DNA of 64,000 nucleotides from Nocardioides thalensis (GTDB lineage Bacteria > Actinomycetota > Actinomycetes > Propionibacteriales > Nocardioidaceae): positions 3,371,501 to 3,435,500 of the forward strand of contig NZ_JACCFP010000001.1 in the NCBI RefSeq assembly GCF_013410655.1, in the 5' to 3' direction. Both the position numbers and the translations under genes were made by a program. This document shows positions 11,201-20,900 of this stretch, one piece after another (the first letter of the stretch is position 1; each line of letters begins with the position of its first letter). The notes beneath the pieces are model-generated. The model saw nothing but the letters and a program-made list of their open reading frames with translations, searched no databases and was not told where the DNA came from.

Positions 11201-11836
11201 GGCCATCTCCTCGACGACCTTCAGCTGCGCGATCCGGCCGAGCAGCGGCCGCACGACCACCCAGGTGACGCCGGCGAGCAGCGGGAAGAGCAGCCAGGCG
11301 GGCCACCAGGTGGCGCCCGCGACGATCCACATCGGCACCGTGCTGAACACGGTGCGGAAGAGCATCCAGAGCTGCCAGCGCAGCAGGTTGCCCACCTCGT
11401 GGGTGTCGTCGTCGACGCGGTCGAGGATCTCGCCGACGGCCTGCTCGGTCAGCGCCGGCAGCGGCTGCCGCATCGCGGCGTCGAGCAGGTCGTCGCGGAG
11501 CCTGCCCTCGGCCCGGTCGGACGCGCCGACCCAGATGACCTTGCCGGTGGTGTCGATGATCGAGGCGCCGACGACGCAGAGGGCCAGCAGCCACACCAGC
11601 GACGTGCCGGGGTCCTGCGCGAGCCGGCCGGCGATGACGGTGCCGGCGGTGGTGCCGAGCGCGGCGATCGCCGAGCAGGCGAGCGCGACCGCTACCAGGG
11701 GCGAGCGCAGCCGCCGCCAGTCGATGCGCCGGGAGGGGTCGACCGGCGCGTGGTCACCGCCGCCGTGGGGGCCGCCGTCACCGCCCCGGGGCGGGTTCGG
11801 GGCGGGTTCGGTGGTGGCGGTCAGTGCTCCGGTCAT
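8288..11836 (-). CDS. Single-chain tandem ABC exporter (TMD-NBD-TMD-NBD)
   Basis: A 1182-residue exporter with both half-transporters in one chain, the layout and size of mycobacterial Rv0194-type multidrug exporters. First membrane domain about 43-310; NBD1 has Walker [10 protein letters not shown] (386-394), signature LSAGEEQ (489-495), Walker B VVVLDEAT with Glu514 and the switch His545. A linker of about 50 residues (585-635) leads to the second membrane domain (640-915). NBD2 has Walker [10 protein letters not shown] (993-1001), a perfect LSGGQ (1091-1095), but Walker B LLLADD (Asp1116 in place of the catalytic Glu) and ATSKR (1143-1147) instead of the switch His. One ATP site is therefore probably non-hydrolytic. 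It precedes an MFS exporter on the same strand. The substrate is unknown. Confidence 0.93.
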   Translation of the reverse strand: MTGALTATTEPAPNPPRGGDGGPHGGGDHAPVDPSRRIDWRRLRSPLVAVALACSAIAALGTTAGTVIAGRLAQDPGTSLVWLLALCVVGASIIDTTGKVIWVGASDRAEGRLRDDLLDAAMRQPLPALTEQAVGEILDRVDDDTHEVGNLLRWQLWMLFRTVFSTVPMWIVAGATWWPAWLLFPLLAGVTWVVVRPLLGRIAQLKVVEEMAWTDHAAALEEGIAGRDDLRTSLGQAHVVQRIALLSAAVHERFLAVVTVEARLGRRAGVLLHALLAGIGVAGVALALDGDLTVAGLVTLFLVTSTFVGQIAMLANHLPDLQAGFGAVIRLRQMLAVEPEPVGGLAVPDTADVEVRDLHFAYPEGGFALQGINLRVPAGQTLALVGRSGSGKSTLASLLSRAVEPPRGSVFIGGTDVVDLDLQRLRAGVGVVTQRTEILAGTLADNITLFGSHPRAEIEAAVQELGLGEWVAGLPEGLDTLLGPGGTTLSAGEEQLVAFARLLVRHVKVVVLDEATARMDPLTERRVVAAADRLLTGRTGILVAHRLSTIERAPLVAVLDHGRVAQVGPRAELAVVAGPYADLLRASREESASHAGPADEPVAGAVGGQRRSGPAPDLPEVGTGPSLARGIAHVLSVRPAWGALGALWFLLASLAGAQGAITGLLWGHVVEDLQRGDAPGPLVVALVVSLLAAPLLLADAFFRYPRWWIEVMLRTRMSVLHGQTGQRRLPRTPPGEVVARSMDADRYARYADRWVDFVNGMIIAAVTAIVAGTWVAGAVLLAVLVTSAVASAVGRPIAGRSAAAASAARARFGRALVSALEAARTIKLAAATPDVHAHLRSVDSGRVAAAVREHRVQSVLDGVPMVMVQCGVVTAWAIHVWGGWGLATTLLVANAVAGFDWFGRVAGMVVTEAPGTRAWQQETSRFAGGADLMDLPPGVDLVTGRAPEPAPVERLPLERLDLVGLEAVHDDGTIGVSGVDLAVEAGELVLLVGQVGSGKSSLLAALAGLIEHRGEIRWNGAPVTDPQTFLRPGQVAHVAQVPRVLSGTFADNVRLGHHRAFEGPVTDAMLAPDVDEAGGKEALVGHRGVRLSGGQVQRLALARALATDAELLLADDVSSALDATTEIELWTALRARGQTVIGATSKRAALARADRVVVLVDGAVAAVGRWTELAPDWGHLAG

Positions 11837-11902
11837 GGCTGCTCGACAGTACGTCGAAGCACCGACCCGCCACCTCCGATTTTCTGGTCTCCCCCGCGCC
11901 CG

Positions 11903-14161
<2,259 letters not shown>

Positions 14162-14285
14162 TCACGGGGTCCCGACCGGCCCAGCCTCGCACCGCGAGGG
14201 AGACGCGGCAAACGCCTCCGGATCGCTACAGTTCGGTTGAACCCGGCTGGTTTTCGGGAGCCCGTTCCGAGGAAGAGAGCTAGTC

Positions 14286-15311
14286 ATGACTGACGCGACA
14301 GCTGCCGTCACACCGGCAGTGACCCCACCCACCCTCGTCCAGAAGCTCGCCGCCGAGGCGATCGGCACCATGGTGCTCGTGGTCATCGGCTGCGGCGCCG
14401 CCGTGATGACCGGCGTCGACATCGCCGCGACCGGACTCGCGTTCGGCATCGCGATCGTGATGATGGCCTACGCCTTCGGCCGCATCTCGGGCGGTCACTT
14501 CAACCCGGCCGTCTCCGTGGGCGCCGCGCTCGCCGGACGCATCTCGTGGACCAACGCGGCCCTGTACGCCGCCGCGCAGGTCGTGGGCGGCCTCGTCGGC
14601 GCGCTGGTGCTGTGGGTGCTGCTCCACGGCTTCGACGGCTACGACTCCTCCCGCGACGGCATCGGCGCGAACCTGTTCGGCGACCAGGGCAGCGGCTACG
14701 AGTGGTGGGCCGCCCTGCTGCTCGAGATCGTGCTCACCGCGATCTTCGTGCTCGTGATCCTCGCGGTCACCGACGAGCGCAACGACACGGTGGCGTTCGC
14801 GCCGCTGGCGATCGGCCTCGCGCTGGCCGCGATCCACTTCGTCGGCATCCCCGCCACCGGCACGTCGGTCAACCCGGCGCGCTCGATCGGCCCCGGCATC
14901 TTCACGTTCGACGGCGACCAGATCCTGCAGCAGTGGGTCTTCATCGTCGCGCCGCTGGTCGGCGCTGCGGTGATGGGCTTCGCCTACCCGCTGCTGTTCG
15001 GCCGCGGGGCCGACCCGGTGCCGGGCTCGGGCCTCGGTGGCGGCGCCCGCGTCGCCGCGGGTGTGCCGGGCCTCGGCGCGCCCAACGCGTTCGAGCAGCA
15101 GTGGAACCAGCAGGACTACCCGCAGCAGGCCGGCCAGCAGCCCGCGCAGCAGGAGCAGCCGATCATCCAGGACGGCTGGCAGTGGGACCCCGCCGCCCAG
15201 CAGTGGATCCCGGCGCAGCAGCAGCAGCCCGCTCCGCAGCAGCCCGGCCAGCAGGGCGGCTGGGCGCCGCCGGCCGGCGGTGACCAGACGCAGGTCCGGC
15301 CGCCGCAGTAG
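14286..15311 (+). CDS. aqpZ: Aquaporin Z-type channel with Gln/Pro-rich tail
   Basis: A 341-residue MIP-family channel. The six-helix core occupies about 20-245, with both NPA boxes, HFNPAVS and SVNPARS. The segment AAIHFVGIPATGTSVNPAR places His, Thr and Arg where AqpZ has its water-selective filter, so a water channel is more likely than a glycerol facilitator. The remaining 90 residues are unusual: a Gln/Pro-rich tail (QQAGQQPAQQEQP, PAQQQQPAPQQ) with WQWDPAAQQWIP, similar in spacing to the short DUF2510 motif. The start ATG is preceded by GAGGAAGAGAG, and a possible -10 (TACAGT) lies about 55 bases upstream. A strong hairpin follows the stop. Confidence 0.92.
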   Translation: MTDATAAVTPAVTPPTLVQKLAAEAIGTMVLVVIGCGAAVMTGVDIAATGLAFGIAIVMMAYAFGRISGGHFNPAVSVGAALAGRISWTNAALYAAAQVVGGLVGALVLWVLLHGFDGYDSSRDGIGANLFGDQGSGYEWWAALLLEIVLTAIFVLVILAVTDERNDTVAFAPLAIGLALAAIHFVGIPATGTSVNPARSIGPGIFTFDGDQILQQWVFIVAPLVGAAVMGFAYPLLFGRGADPVPGSGLGGGARVAAGVPGLGAPNAFEQQWNQQDYPQQAGQQPAQQEQPIIQDGWQWDPAAQQWIPAQQQQPAPQQPGQQGGWAPPAGGDQTQVRPPQ

Positions 15312-15326
15312 CAGCGGCCTCCTCCC

Positions 15327-15962
15327 TCACGAAGGGGGTTCCTCCACGCGGAGGAGCCCCCTCGTGTCATTTCCGGTCTCGACCGCCACCAAGCCCACGC
15401 CCGCGGCGAAGTACTCGCGACGCTCCCCCTCGTCGTCGTGCACCTCCAGCACGACCACCTCGTCGTACTCCCCCGCCGGGACGGACACCGTCTCGTCGAC
15501 GCCGACGACCTCCGCGCGGACCTCGAGGCCGGGGGCGTCGGCCATCACGAAGCCGTCGCCGAGGCGCGGTTCGGCGGGCATCGCCAGGCCGGGCTCGGCG
15601 AACAGCGCGTCGTCGCGCCCCATCCACCACACGTTGCCGTCGTCGTCCTGGGCGTAGAGGTCGACGGCCCCGTCTGCCGGCTCGCCGGGCTCGGTGGTCG
15701 CGAGCTCGACGAGCGCGAACCCGTCCTGCGTCGCCGTGCCGAGCACGGACATCCGCGCGCGGTCGTCGTACTCCCAGGCCTCGACCCGCGCAAGCGGCAG
15801 CCACCGGTTGGTGACCTCCGCGGCGAAGTCGTCCGGGTCGGGCGACGGGGTCGGGATCGTGAGCTCGTCCACGCCGGTGGGGTCGTACGGCGCCGAGGCC
15901 GAGCCGCAGGCGGCCAGCGTGCTGACGGCCAGGCAGAGGACAGCGATCGTCGAGCGGCGCAC
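15327..15962 (-). CDS. Putative lipoprotein of unknown function
   Basis: A 211-residue secreted protein with a lipoprotein signal: VRRSTIAVLCLAVSTLAAC gives a positive n-region, a hydrophobic core and a lipobox ending in Cys at residue 19. The mature part is acidic and contains NRWLPLARVEAWEYDD, DLYAQDDDGNVWWMGRD and PAGEYDEVVVLEV, a pattern seen in a group of uncharacterised actinobacterial lipoproteins. GTG 15962 is chosen because it places the signal peptide at the N-terminus; the longer frame to 16076 would run past the mdh start. Its 3' end contains the hairpin shared with the convergent aquaporin gene. No family name can be given. Confidence 0.75.
   Translation of the reverse strand: MRRSTIAVLCLAVSTLAACGSASAPYDPTGVDELTIPTPSPDPDDFAAEVTNRWLPLARVEAWEYDDRARMSVLGTATQDGFALVELATTEPGEPADGAVDLYAQDDDGNVWWMGRDDALFAEPGLAMPAEPRLGDGFVMADAPGLEVRAEVVGVDETVSVPAGEYDEVVVLEVHDDEGERREYFAAGVGLVAVETGNDTRGLLRVEEPPS
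15328..15366. terminator. Bidirectional hairpin between aqpZ and lipoprotein gene
   Basis: A stem of about 17 bp with one bulged A and one G-U pair closes a 4-base loop (ACGC). It starts 17 bases after the aqpZ stop. It lies inside the last codons of the opposing lipoprotein gene, so it can end transcription from the plus strand while being part of a coding sequence on the other. No U-tract follows, as is common in actinobacteria. Confidence 0.8.
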
Positions 15963-16065
15963 GGAGGCATCGTTCCAGCAGCGGTGCCCGCGTGCGACCA
16001 CGGGTCGTCCCGCTGCTAGCGTCCAGAGCACTCCCCGCCTCGTCTGATCCAATGAAGGAGTTCTC

Positions 16066-17052
16066 GTGAGCGACACGCCCCTGAAGGTGGCCGTGACCGG
16101 CGCCGCCGGTCAGATCGGCTACAGCCTGCTGTTCCGCATCGCCAGCGGAGCGATCGCCGGCGACCGCCCCGTCGAGCTGCGCCTGCTCGAGATCGAGCCG
16201 GCCCTCAAGGCCCTCGAGGGTGTCGTCATGGAGCTCGACGACTGCGCCTTCCCGAACCTCGCCGGCATCGAGATCGGCGCCGACCCGGAGAAGATCTTCG
16301 ACGGCGTCAACCTCGCGCTGCTCGTCGGCGCCCGCCCCCGCGGCCCGGGCATGGAGCGCGGCGACCTGCTGTCCGCCAACGGCGCGATCTTCACCGCGCA
16401 GGGCAAGGCGCTCAACGCCGTCGCCGCCGACGACGTCCGGGTGGGCGTGACCGGCAACCCGGCCAACACCAACGCGCTGATCGCGGCCAGCAACGCGCCC
16501 GACATCCCCAAGGAGCGGTTCTCGGCGCTCACCCGCCTCGACCACAACCGCGCGATCTCGCAGCTCGCCGCCAAGACCGGCGCCAAGGTCACCGACATCA
16601 AGAAGATGACGATCTGGGGCAACCACTCGGCGACGCAGTACCCCGACCTCTTCCACGCCGAGATCGGCGGCCGCAACGCCGCCGAGGTCGTCGGCGACCA
16701 GGACTGGCTCGAGAACACCTTCATCCCGACCGTCGCCAAGCGCGGCGCGGCGATCATCGACGCGCGCGGCGCCTCGTCCGCCGCGTCGGCCGCCTCCGCC
16801 ACGTGCGACGCCGCTCGCGACTGGCTGCACGGCACCCCCGAGGGCGACTGGGTCTCGATGGCCGTCGTCTCCGACGGCTCCTACGGCGTGCCGGAGGGCC
16901 TGGTCTCCTCGTTCCCGGTCACCACCGCGAACGGCGACTGGAGCATCGTCCAGGGCCTCGACATCGACGACTTCTCCCGCGCGAAGATCGACGCCTCGGT
17001 CGCCGAGCTCGCCGACGAGAAGAACGCCGTCACGGAGCTGGGCCTCATCTGA
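16066..17052 (+). CDS. mdh: Malate dehydrogenase
   Basis: A 328-residue NAD-dependent malate dehydrogenase (malate to oxaloacetate, TCA cycle), of the type resembling cytosolic enzymes. The Rossmann motif is [21 protein letters not shown], followed by the substrate loop [15 protein letters not shown], the TRLDHNRA segment with the Asp of the catalytic dyad, and [12 protein letters not shown] with the catalytic His. Length is typical (327-330). The start is GTG 16066 with AAGGAG about 9 nt upstream. It is transcribed divergently from the lipoprotein gene and ends at a cluster of inverted repeats shared with the opposing DUF3017-folD-purH operon. Confidence 0.97.
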   Translation: MSDTPLKVAVTGAAGQIGYSLLFRIASGAIAGDRPVELRLLEIEPALKALEGVVMELDDCAFPNLAGIEIGADPEKIFDGVNLALLVGARPRGPGMERGDLLSANGAIFTAQGKALNAVAADDVRVGVTGNPANTNALIAASNAPDIPKERFSALTRLDHNRAISQLAAKTGAKVTDIKKMTIWGNHSATQYPDLFHAEIGGRNAAEVVGDQDWLENTFIPTVAKRGAAIIDARGASSAASAASATCDAARDWLHGTPEGDWVSMAVVSDGSYGVPEGLVSSFPVTTANGDWSIVQGLDIDDFSRAKIDASVAELADEKNAVTELGLI

Positions 17053-17059
17053 CCGACGC

Positions 17060-17180
17060 CGAGTCGGCTCGTCTTCACGCTTGAGAAGGGCCGAGTCGGC
17101 GCGTGATCACGCGCCGACTCGGCATCCTGGTGAAGATGGGCCGACTCGCGCTATTTCAGGCGTGAAGATGAGCCGACTCG
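17060..17180. repeat. CGAGTCGG repeat array at convergent junction
   Basis: Two forward cores CGAGTCGG (17060-17067, 17092-17099) are 32 bp apart. Three inverted cores CCGACTCG start at 17114, 17141 and 17173; the last two are also 32 bp apart. Tails flanking the cores are related to TCATCTTCACGC. The array fills the gap between the mdh stop and the DUF3017 stop. Confidence 0.85.
17090..17123. terminator. 34-bp perfect palindrome, likely bidirectional terminator
   Basis: The second forward core and first inverted core of the array, with GCGTGATCACGC between them, form a perfect 34-bp palindrome. In RNA either strand gives a strong hairpin. It ends mdh on the plus strand and the purine/folate operon on the minus strand. 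Confidence 0.65.
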
Positions 17181-17183
17181 GCG

Positions 17184-17534
17184 CTAGAGGCCGGGCTGGT
17201 CGGGGATGCTCGAGGCGAGGAAGAACAGGACGGCGCTGACGCTGCCCACGACCACGACGTCGACCCAGCGGCGCCGTACGGCGAGCATGCCGGCGTCCTT
17301 CTGGGGCAGCACCAGCCGGAAGACCGCGGCGGCGGCGAGGGCGCCGGCGATGACCCGGATGCCGACCCGCCAGTCGGCGAAGGCGACGAGCACCAGGCCC
17401 GCACCCATCGCCAGGAGCACGCAGAGGTAGAGCGCGCCGCCGATCGTCGACGGGTAGCGGCGCGGCTCCTCCGCGTCGGCCTCCGGAGCGACGCCGGCGT
17501 CGTGCTCCTCGTTCTGGTCCTCGATGAGGGTCAC
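17184..17534 (-). CDS. DUF3017 membrane protein
   Basis: A 116-residue membrane protein with an acidic cytoplasmic N-terminus (EDQNEEHDAGVAPEADAEE) and three hydrophobic helices (about 31-50, 54-75 and 91-110). RVGIRVIAGALAAAAVFRLVLPQKDAGMLAVRRR between helices 2 and 3 is the DUF3017 signature. The GTG at 17534 starts five bases after the folD stop, and folD-DUF3017 adjacency is common in actinobacteria. No function is known. Confidence 0.85.
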   Translation of the reverse strand: MTLIEDQNEEHDAGVAPEADAEEPRRYPSTIGGALYLCVLLAMGAGLVLVAFADWRVGIRVIAGALAAAAVFRLVLPQKDAGMLAVRRRWVDVVVVGSVSAVLFFLASSIPDQPGL

Positions 17535-17539
17535 GTCCC

Positions 17540-18400
17540 TCAGTGTGCTCGTCCGGCGGCCTTCTCGGCCATCGACACGACGTTGGCGAGCAGCATGGCG
17601 CGGGTCATCGGGCCGACGCCGCCCGGGTTGGGCGACACCCAGCCCGCGGTCTCCCACACGTCGGGGGCGACGTCGCCCGCGAGCTTGCCCTCGACCCGCG
17701 AGACGCCGACGTCGAGCACGGCGGCGCCGGGCTTGACCATCTCGCCGGTGACGATGCCGGGGACGCCGGCCGCGGCGACGACGATGTCGGCCTCGCGCAC
17801 GTGCGCGGCGAGGTCGACGGTGCCGGTGTGGCAGAGCGTCACCGTGGCGTTCTCGGAGCGGCGGGTCAGGAGCAGGCCGAGCGGGCGGCCGACGGTGATG
17901 CCGCGGCCGACGACGACCACCTTGGCGCCCGCGATCGGGACGTCGTGGCGGCGCAGCAGCTCGACGATGCCGTACGGCGTGCAGGGCAGCGGCGCCTCGT
18001 GCCCCAGGACCAGCCAGCCCAGGTTGGTCGGGTGGAGGCCGTCGGCGTCCTTGGCGGGGTCGATCATGCCGAGCACGCGCAGCTCGTCACGGCCGCGCGG
18101 GAGCGGGAGCTGGACGATGTAGCCGGTGCAGGCGGGGTCGGCGTTGAGGTCGAGCACCGCCTGCTCGATCTCCTCCTGGCTCGCGGTCTCGGGCAGGTCG
18201 ACGCGGATCGACGCGATGCCGACCTCGGCGCAGTCCTTGTGCTTGCCGTTGACGTACCAGCGCGAGCCCGGGTCGTCGCCGACCAGGACGGTGCCGAGGC
18301 CGGGCGTGATGCCCTGCTCCTTCAGCATGGCCACGCGCTCGCGCAGCTCGTCCTTGATCGCCGCCGCGGTGGCGGACCCGTCGAGCTTCTGTGCGGTCAC
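17540..18400 (-). CDS. folD: Methylenetetrahydrofolate dehydrogenase/cyclohydrolase
   Basis: A 286-residue bifunctional enzyme converting 5,10-methylene-THF to 10-formyl-THF, the one-carbon donor that purN and purH just upstream consume. The catalytic [14 protein letters not shown] holds the Tyr and Lys of the active site; QLPLPRG and the C-terminal [17 protein letters not shown] are the other two family signatures. The nucleotide-binding part has [22 protein letters not shown] 18400 is the start, 16 bases after the purH stop, so folD is probably in the same transcript and indirectly under the ZTP riboswitch. Confidence 0.97.
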   Translation of the reverse strand: MTAQKLDGSATAAAIKDELRERVAMLKEQGITPGLGTVLVGDDPGSRWYVNGKHKDCAEVGIASIRVDLPETASQEEIEQAVLDLNADPACTGYIVQLPLPRGRDELRVLGMIDPAKDADGLHPTNLGWLVLGHEAPLPCTPYGIVELLRRHDVPIAGAKVVVVGRGITVGRPLGLLLTRRSENATVTLCHTGTVDLAAHVREADIVVAAAGVPGIVTGEMVKPGAAVLDVGVSRVEGKLAGDVAPDVWETAGWVSPNPGGVGPMTRAMLLANVVSMAEKAAGRAH

Positions 18401-18416
18401 GGTGTGTTCGTCCCTC

Positions 18417-19997
18417 TCAGTGCGCGAAGTGCCGGGTGCCGGTGAAGTACATGGTGACGCCCGCAGCCTTGCAGGCCTCGATCGTCTCCTCGTCGCGCAC
18501 CGAGCCGCCCGGCTGCACGATCGCCTTCACGCCGGCGTCGAGCAGGATCTGGGGGCCGTCGGCGAACGGGAAGAAGGCGTCGGACGCGGCGACGGCGCCT
18601 CGCGCGCGCTCCGCCCCCTCGACGAGGGAGTTGGCGCGCTCGACGGCGAGCCGGCACGAGTCCACACGGTTGACCTGGCCCATGCCGATGCCGACCGACG
18701 CACCGCCGCTCGCGAGCAGGATCGCGTTGGACTTGGCGGCCCGGACGGCGCGCCACGCGAACGCCAGGTCGGCGAGGGTCTGCTCGTCCGCGGCGTCGCC
18801 GGTCGCCAGCGTCCAGGCGGCCGGGTCGTCGCCGTCGGCCTGGAAGCGGTCGGCGTGCTGCATCAGCAGGCCGCCGCTGATCGGGCGGGTCTCGACGCCC
18901 CCGGGCGCGAGGTCCTCGGCGACGAGGATGCGGATGTTCTTCTTCCGCTGCAGCACCTCGACAGCACCGTCGTCGTAGCCAGGGGCGACGATGACCTCGG
19001 TGAAGATCTCGGCGACCTGCTCGGCCATCGCGACCGAGACCGGGCGGTTGGCCGCGATCACGCCGCCGAACGCGGAGACCGGGTCGCACTCGTGCGCGCG
19101 CCGGTGGGCCTCGGCCACGTCGCCGCCCACGGCGATGCCGCAGGGGTTGGCGTGCTTGATGATCGCCACGGCCGGCTCGTCGAGGTCGTACGCCGCCCGC
19201 CGGGCCGCGTCGGTGTCGACGTAGTTGTTGTAGGACATCTCCTTGCCGTGCAGCTGCTCGGCGGCCGCGAGGCCGCCGGGGCCGAAGCCGTGGCGGTAGA
19301 GCGCGGCGGGCTGGTGCGGGTTCTCGCCGTAGCGCAGGACGGCCGCCTTGTCCCAGGTCGCGCCGGCCCAGGCCGGGAAGCCGGTGCCCTCGGAGGTGTC
19401 GGTCACGACGTTGCCCATCCACGAGGCGACGTGCACGTCGTAGGTCGCGGTGTGGACGAACGCCTTGGCGGCGAGCGCCTCCCGCTCGGCGAGGGTGAAG
19501 CCGCCGGCGCGCGCGGCCTCCAGCGCCCGGACGTAGTCGGCGCCGTCGGTCACGATCGCGACCGAGGCGTGGTTCTTCGCCGCGGCGCGCACCATCGACG
19601 GGCCGCCGATGTCGATCTTCTCGATGCACTCCTGCGGGGTGGCGCCCGACATCACGGTCTCGGTGAACGGATAGAGGTTCACCACGACCAGGTCGAACGG
19701 CGCGACGCCGAGCTCCTCGAGCTGCTGGACGTGCTCGGGCAGGCGGCGGTCGGCGAGGATGCCGGCGTGCACCTTCGGGTGCAGGGTCTTCACGCGGCCG
19801 TCGAGGCACTCGGGGAACCCGGTGAGGTCCTCGACCTTGGTGACCGGCAGACCGAGCGACTCGATGAGGGCGGCCGAGCCGCCGGTCGACACCAGCTCCA
19901 CGCCGGCGTCGGCCAGCCCGCGGACCAGGTCGTCGAGACCGGTCTTGTCGAAGACGGAGACGAGTGCTCGCTTGATCGGGATCCGGGCGTCGCTCAC
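18417..19997 (-). CDS. purH: AICAR transformylase/IMP cyclohydrolase
   Basis: A 526-residue bifunctional enzyme for the last two steps of IMP synthesis. The N-terminal IMP cyclohydrolase domain (to about 190) has [46 protein letters not shown] and [10 protein letters not shown]. The AICAR transformylase domain contains [12 protein letters not shown] and the catalytic [10 protein letters not shown], and ends with [12 protein letters not shown] 19997 is preferred to the more upstream ATG because AGGAGA lies about 9 nt before it and because this site is part of a predicted SD-sequestering hairpin under the riboswitch. Confidence 0.97.
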   Translation of the reverse strand: MSDARIPIKRALVSVFDKTGLDDLVRGLADAGVELVSTGGSAALIESLGLPVTKVEDLTGFPECLDGRVKTLHPKVHAGILADRRLPEHVQQLEELGVAPFDLVVVNLYPFTETVMSGATPQECIEKIDIGGPSMVRAAAKNHASVAIVTDGADYVRALEAARAGGFTLAEREALAAKAFVHTATYDVHVASWMGNVVTDTSEGTGFPAWAGATWDKAAVLRYGENPHQPAALYRHGFGPGGLAAAEQLHGKEMSYNNYVDTDAARRAAYDLDEPAVAIIKHANPCGIAVGGDVAEAHRRAHECDPVSAFGGVIAANRPVSVAMAEQVAEIFTEVIVAPGYDDGAVEVLQRKKNIRILVAEDLAPGGVETRPISGGLLMQHADRFQADGDDPAAWTLATGDAADEQTLADLAFAWRAVRAAKSNAILLASGGASVGIGMGQVNRVDSCRLAVERANSLVEGAERARGAVAASDAFFPFADGPQILLDAGVKAIVQPGGSVRDEETIEACKAAGVTMYFTGTRHFAH

Positions 19998-20010
19998 GTC
20001 AGTGGTTCTC

Positions 20011-20037
20011 CTCATCGGGTCGGTGCTTCACGATGAG
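20011..20037 (-). promoter_or_regulatory. SD-sequestering hairpin before purH
   Basis: On the minus strand CTCATCG (20037-20031) pairs perfectly with CGATGAG (20017-20011). The second arm overlaps the purH Shine-Dalgarno AGGAGA (20012-20007). It lies directly 3' of the ZTP aptamer, so ligand binding could decide whether the ribosome site is free. The pairing is seen; the switching is inferred. Confidence 0.6.
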
Positions 20038-20112
20038 AGGCACCCAGGCGGTCGATGCCGGCTCTTCACTCCCCGGTGGTCCCCCACCTGCGCCAGTCGT
20101 GTGCTGCGCACT
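20036..20112 (-). ncRNA. ZTP riboswitch (pfl motif)
   Basis: The minus-strand leader of purH contains the conserved pieces of the pfl/ZTP aptamer in the right order: CGACTGGCG, a GTGGGGGACCACCGGGGAG hairpin segment, then after a short variable linker the 3' half CCGCCTGGGTGCC. These aptamers sense ZMP/ZTP, which accumulates when 10-formyl-THF is short, and switch on purH and folate genes. Here purH and folD lie immediately downstream, exactly the expected targets. Ends are approximate. Confidence 0.88.
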
Positions 20113-20123
20113 CTAGCGACGGG

Positions 20124-20741
20124 TCACGCCCCGAAGCGAACCCGGCGGCCGTCCACGCGCAGGCCCTCGCGGGCGATCCGGCCGACGCTGTCGACCAGCA
20201 TGGCGCGCTCGGCGACCTTGATCCGCTCGTGCAGCGACTCGACGGTGTCGTCGTCCTCGACCGGCACCGTGGTCTGCGCCACGATTGCGCCCGTGTCGAC
20301 GCCGGCGTCGACGACGAACAGCGTCGCTCCGGTCACCTTGACGCCGTAGGCCAGGGCGTCCGCCGGCCCCTGCATGCCCGGGAACGACGGGGACAGCGCC
20401 GGGTGGGTGTTGAGCGTGCGGCCGCCGTACGCGTCGAGGAACGCGGGCCCGACCAGCTTCATGAACCCGGCCAGCACGACGAGGTCGGGCGCGAAGGCGG
20501 CGACCTCGTCGGCGAGCGCCCGGTCCCAGGCGTCGCGCGACGGGAAGTCCTTCACCCGTGCGGTGAACGTGGGTACGCCGGCGCGCTCCGCGCGCGCCAG
20601 CCCCTCGATGCCGTCTCGATCCGCCCCGACGGCCACCACCTGCGCGCCGTACGACGGATCGGCACACGCGTCGAGCAGCGCCTGGAGGTTGGTCCCGCTG
20701 CCGGAGACGAGGACGACGAGACGCGCGGGAGTGGCAGGCAC
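20124..20741 (-). CDS. purN: Phosphoribosylglycinamide formyltransferase
   Basis: A 205-residue GAR transformylase that uses 10-formyl-THF in the third step of purine synthesis. VLVSGSGTNLQALLD is the phosphate-binding start; VLAGFMKLVGPAFLD leads to the catalytic NTHPALSPSFPG (Asn and His), and FVVDAGVDTGAIVAQ carries the catalytic Asp. The start is GTG 20741, 7 nt after a minus-strand TAGACT, so the message may be leaderless. It is followed by the ZTP riboswitch and purH on the same strand. Confidence 0.96.
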   Translation of the reverse strand: MPATPARLVVLVSGSGTNLQALLDACADPSYGAQVVAVGADRDGIEGLARAERAGVPTFTARVKDFPSRDAWDRALADEVAAFAPDLVVLAGFMKLVGPAFLDAYGGRTLNTHPALSPSFPGMQGPADALAYGVKVTGATLFVVDAGVDTGAIVAQTTVPVEDDDTVESLHERIKVAERAMLVDSVGRIAREGLRVDGRRVRFGA

Positions 20742-20748
20742 GGCGGGG

Positions 20749-20754
20749 AGTCTA
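20749..20754 (-). promoter_or_regulatory. Leaderless promoter -10 (purN)
   Basis: TAGACT on the minus strand, 7 nt before the GTG of purN, with no ribosome binding site in between. No clear -35 is visible. Confidence 0.5.
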
Positions 20755-20788
20755 GTGACGACACGGGTGGGTACTCCCCCCGAAGGTC

Positions 20789-20854
20789 AGACGTAGACGT
20801 CATGGCCGTGTGGGTGGTCGGTCTGTGGGGCCCGGCCACCCACACCCTACGTCT
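20789..20854. repeat. Two-step inverted repeat between DUF6350 gene and purN
   Basis: Outer arms AGACGTAG (20789-20796) and CTACGTCT (20847-20854) enclose perfect 10-bp inner arms GTGTGGGTGG (20808-20817) and CCACCCACAC (20836-20845). It could be a terminator for the DUF6350 gene or a regulatory structure before purN. Confidence 0.55.
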
Positions 20855-20900
20855 CTCCGCGCTCCGCGACCTGCGCTTTCGGCGAAGTGGCCGACGTCAC

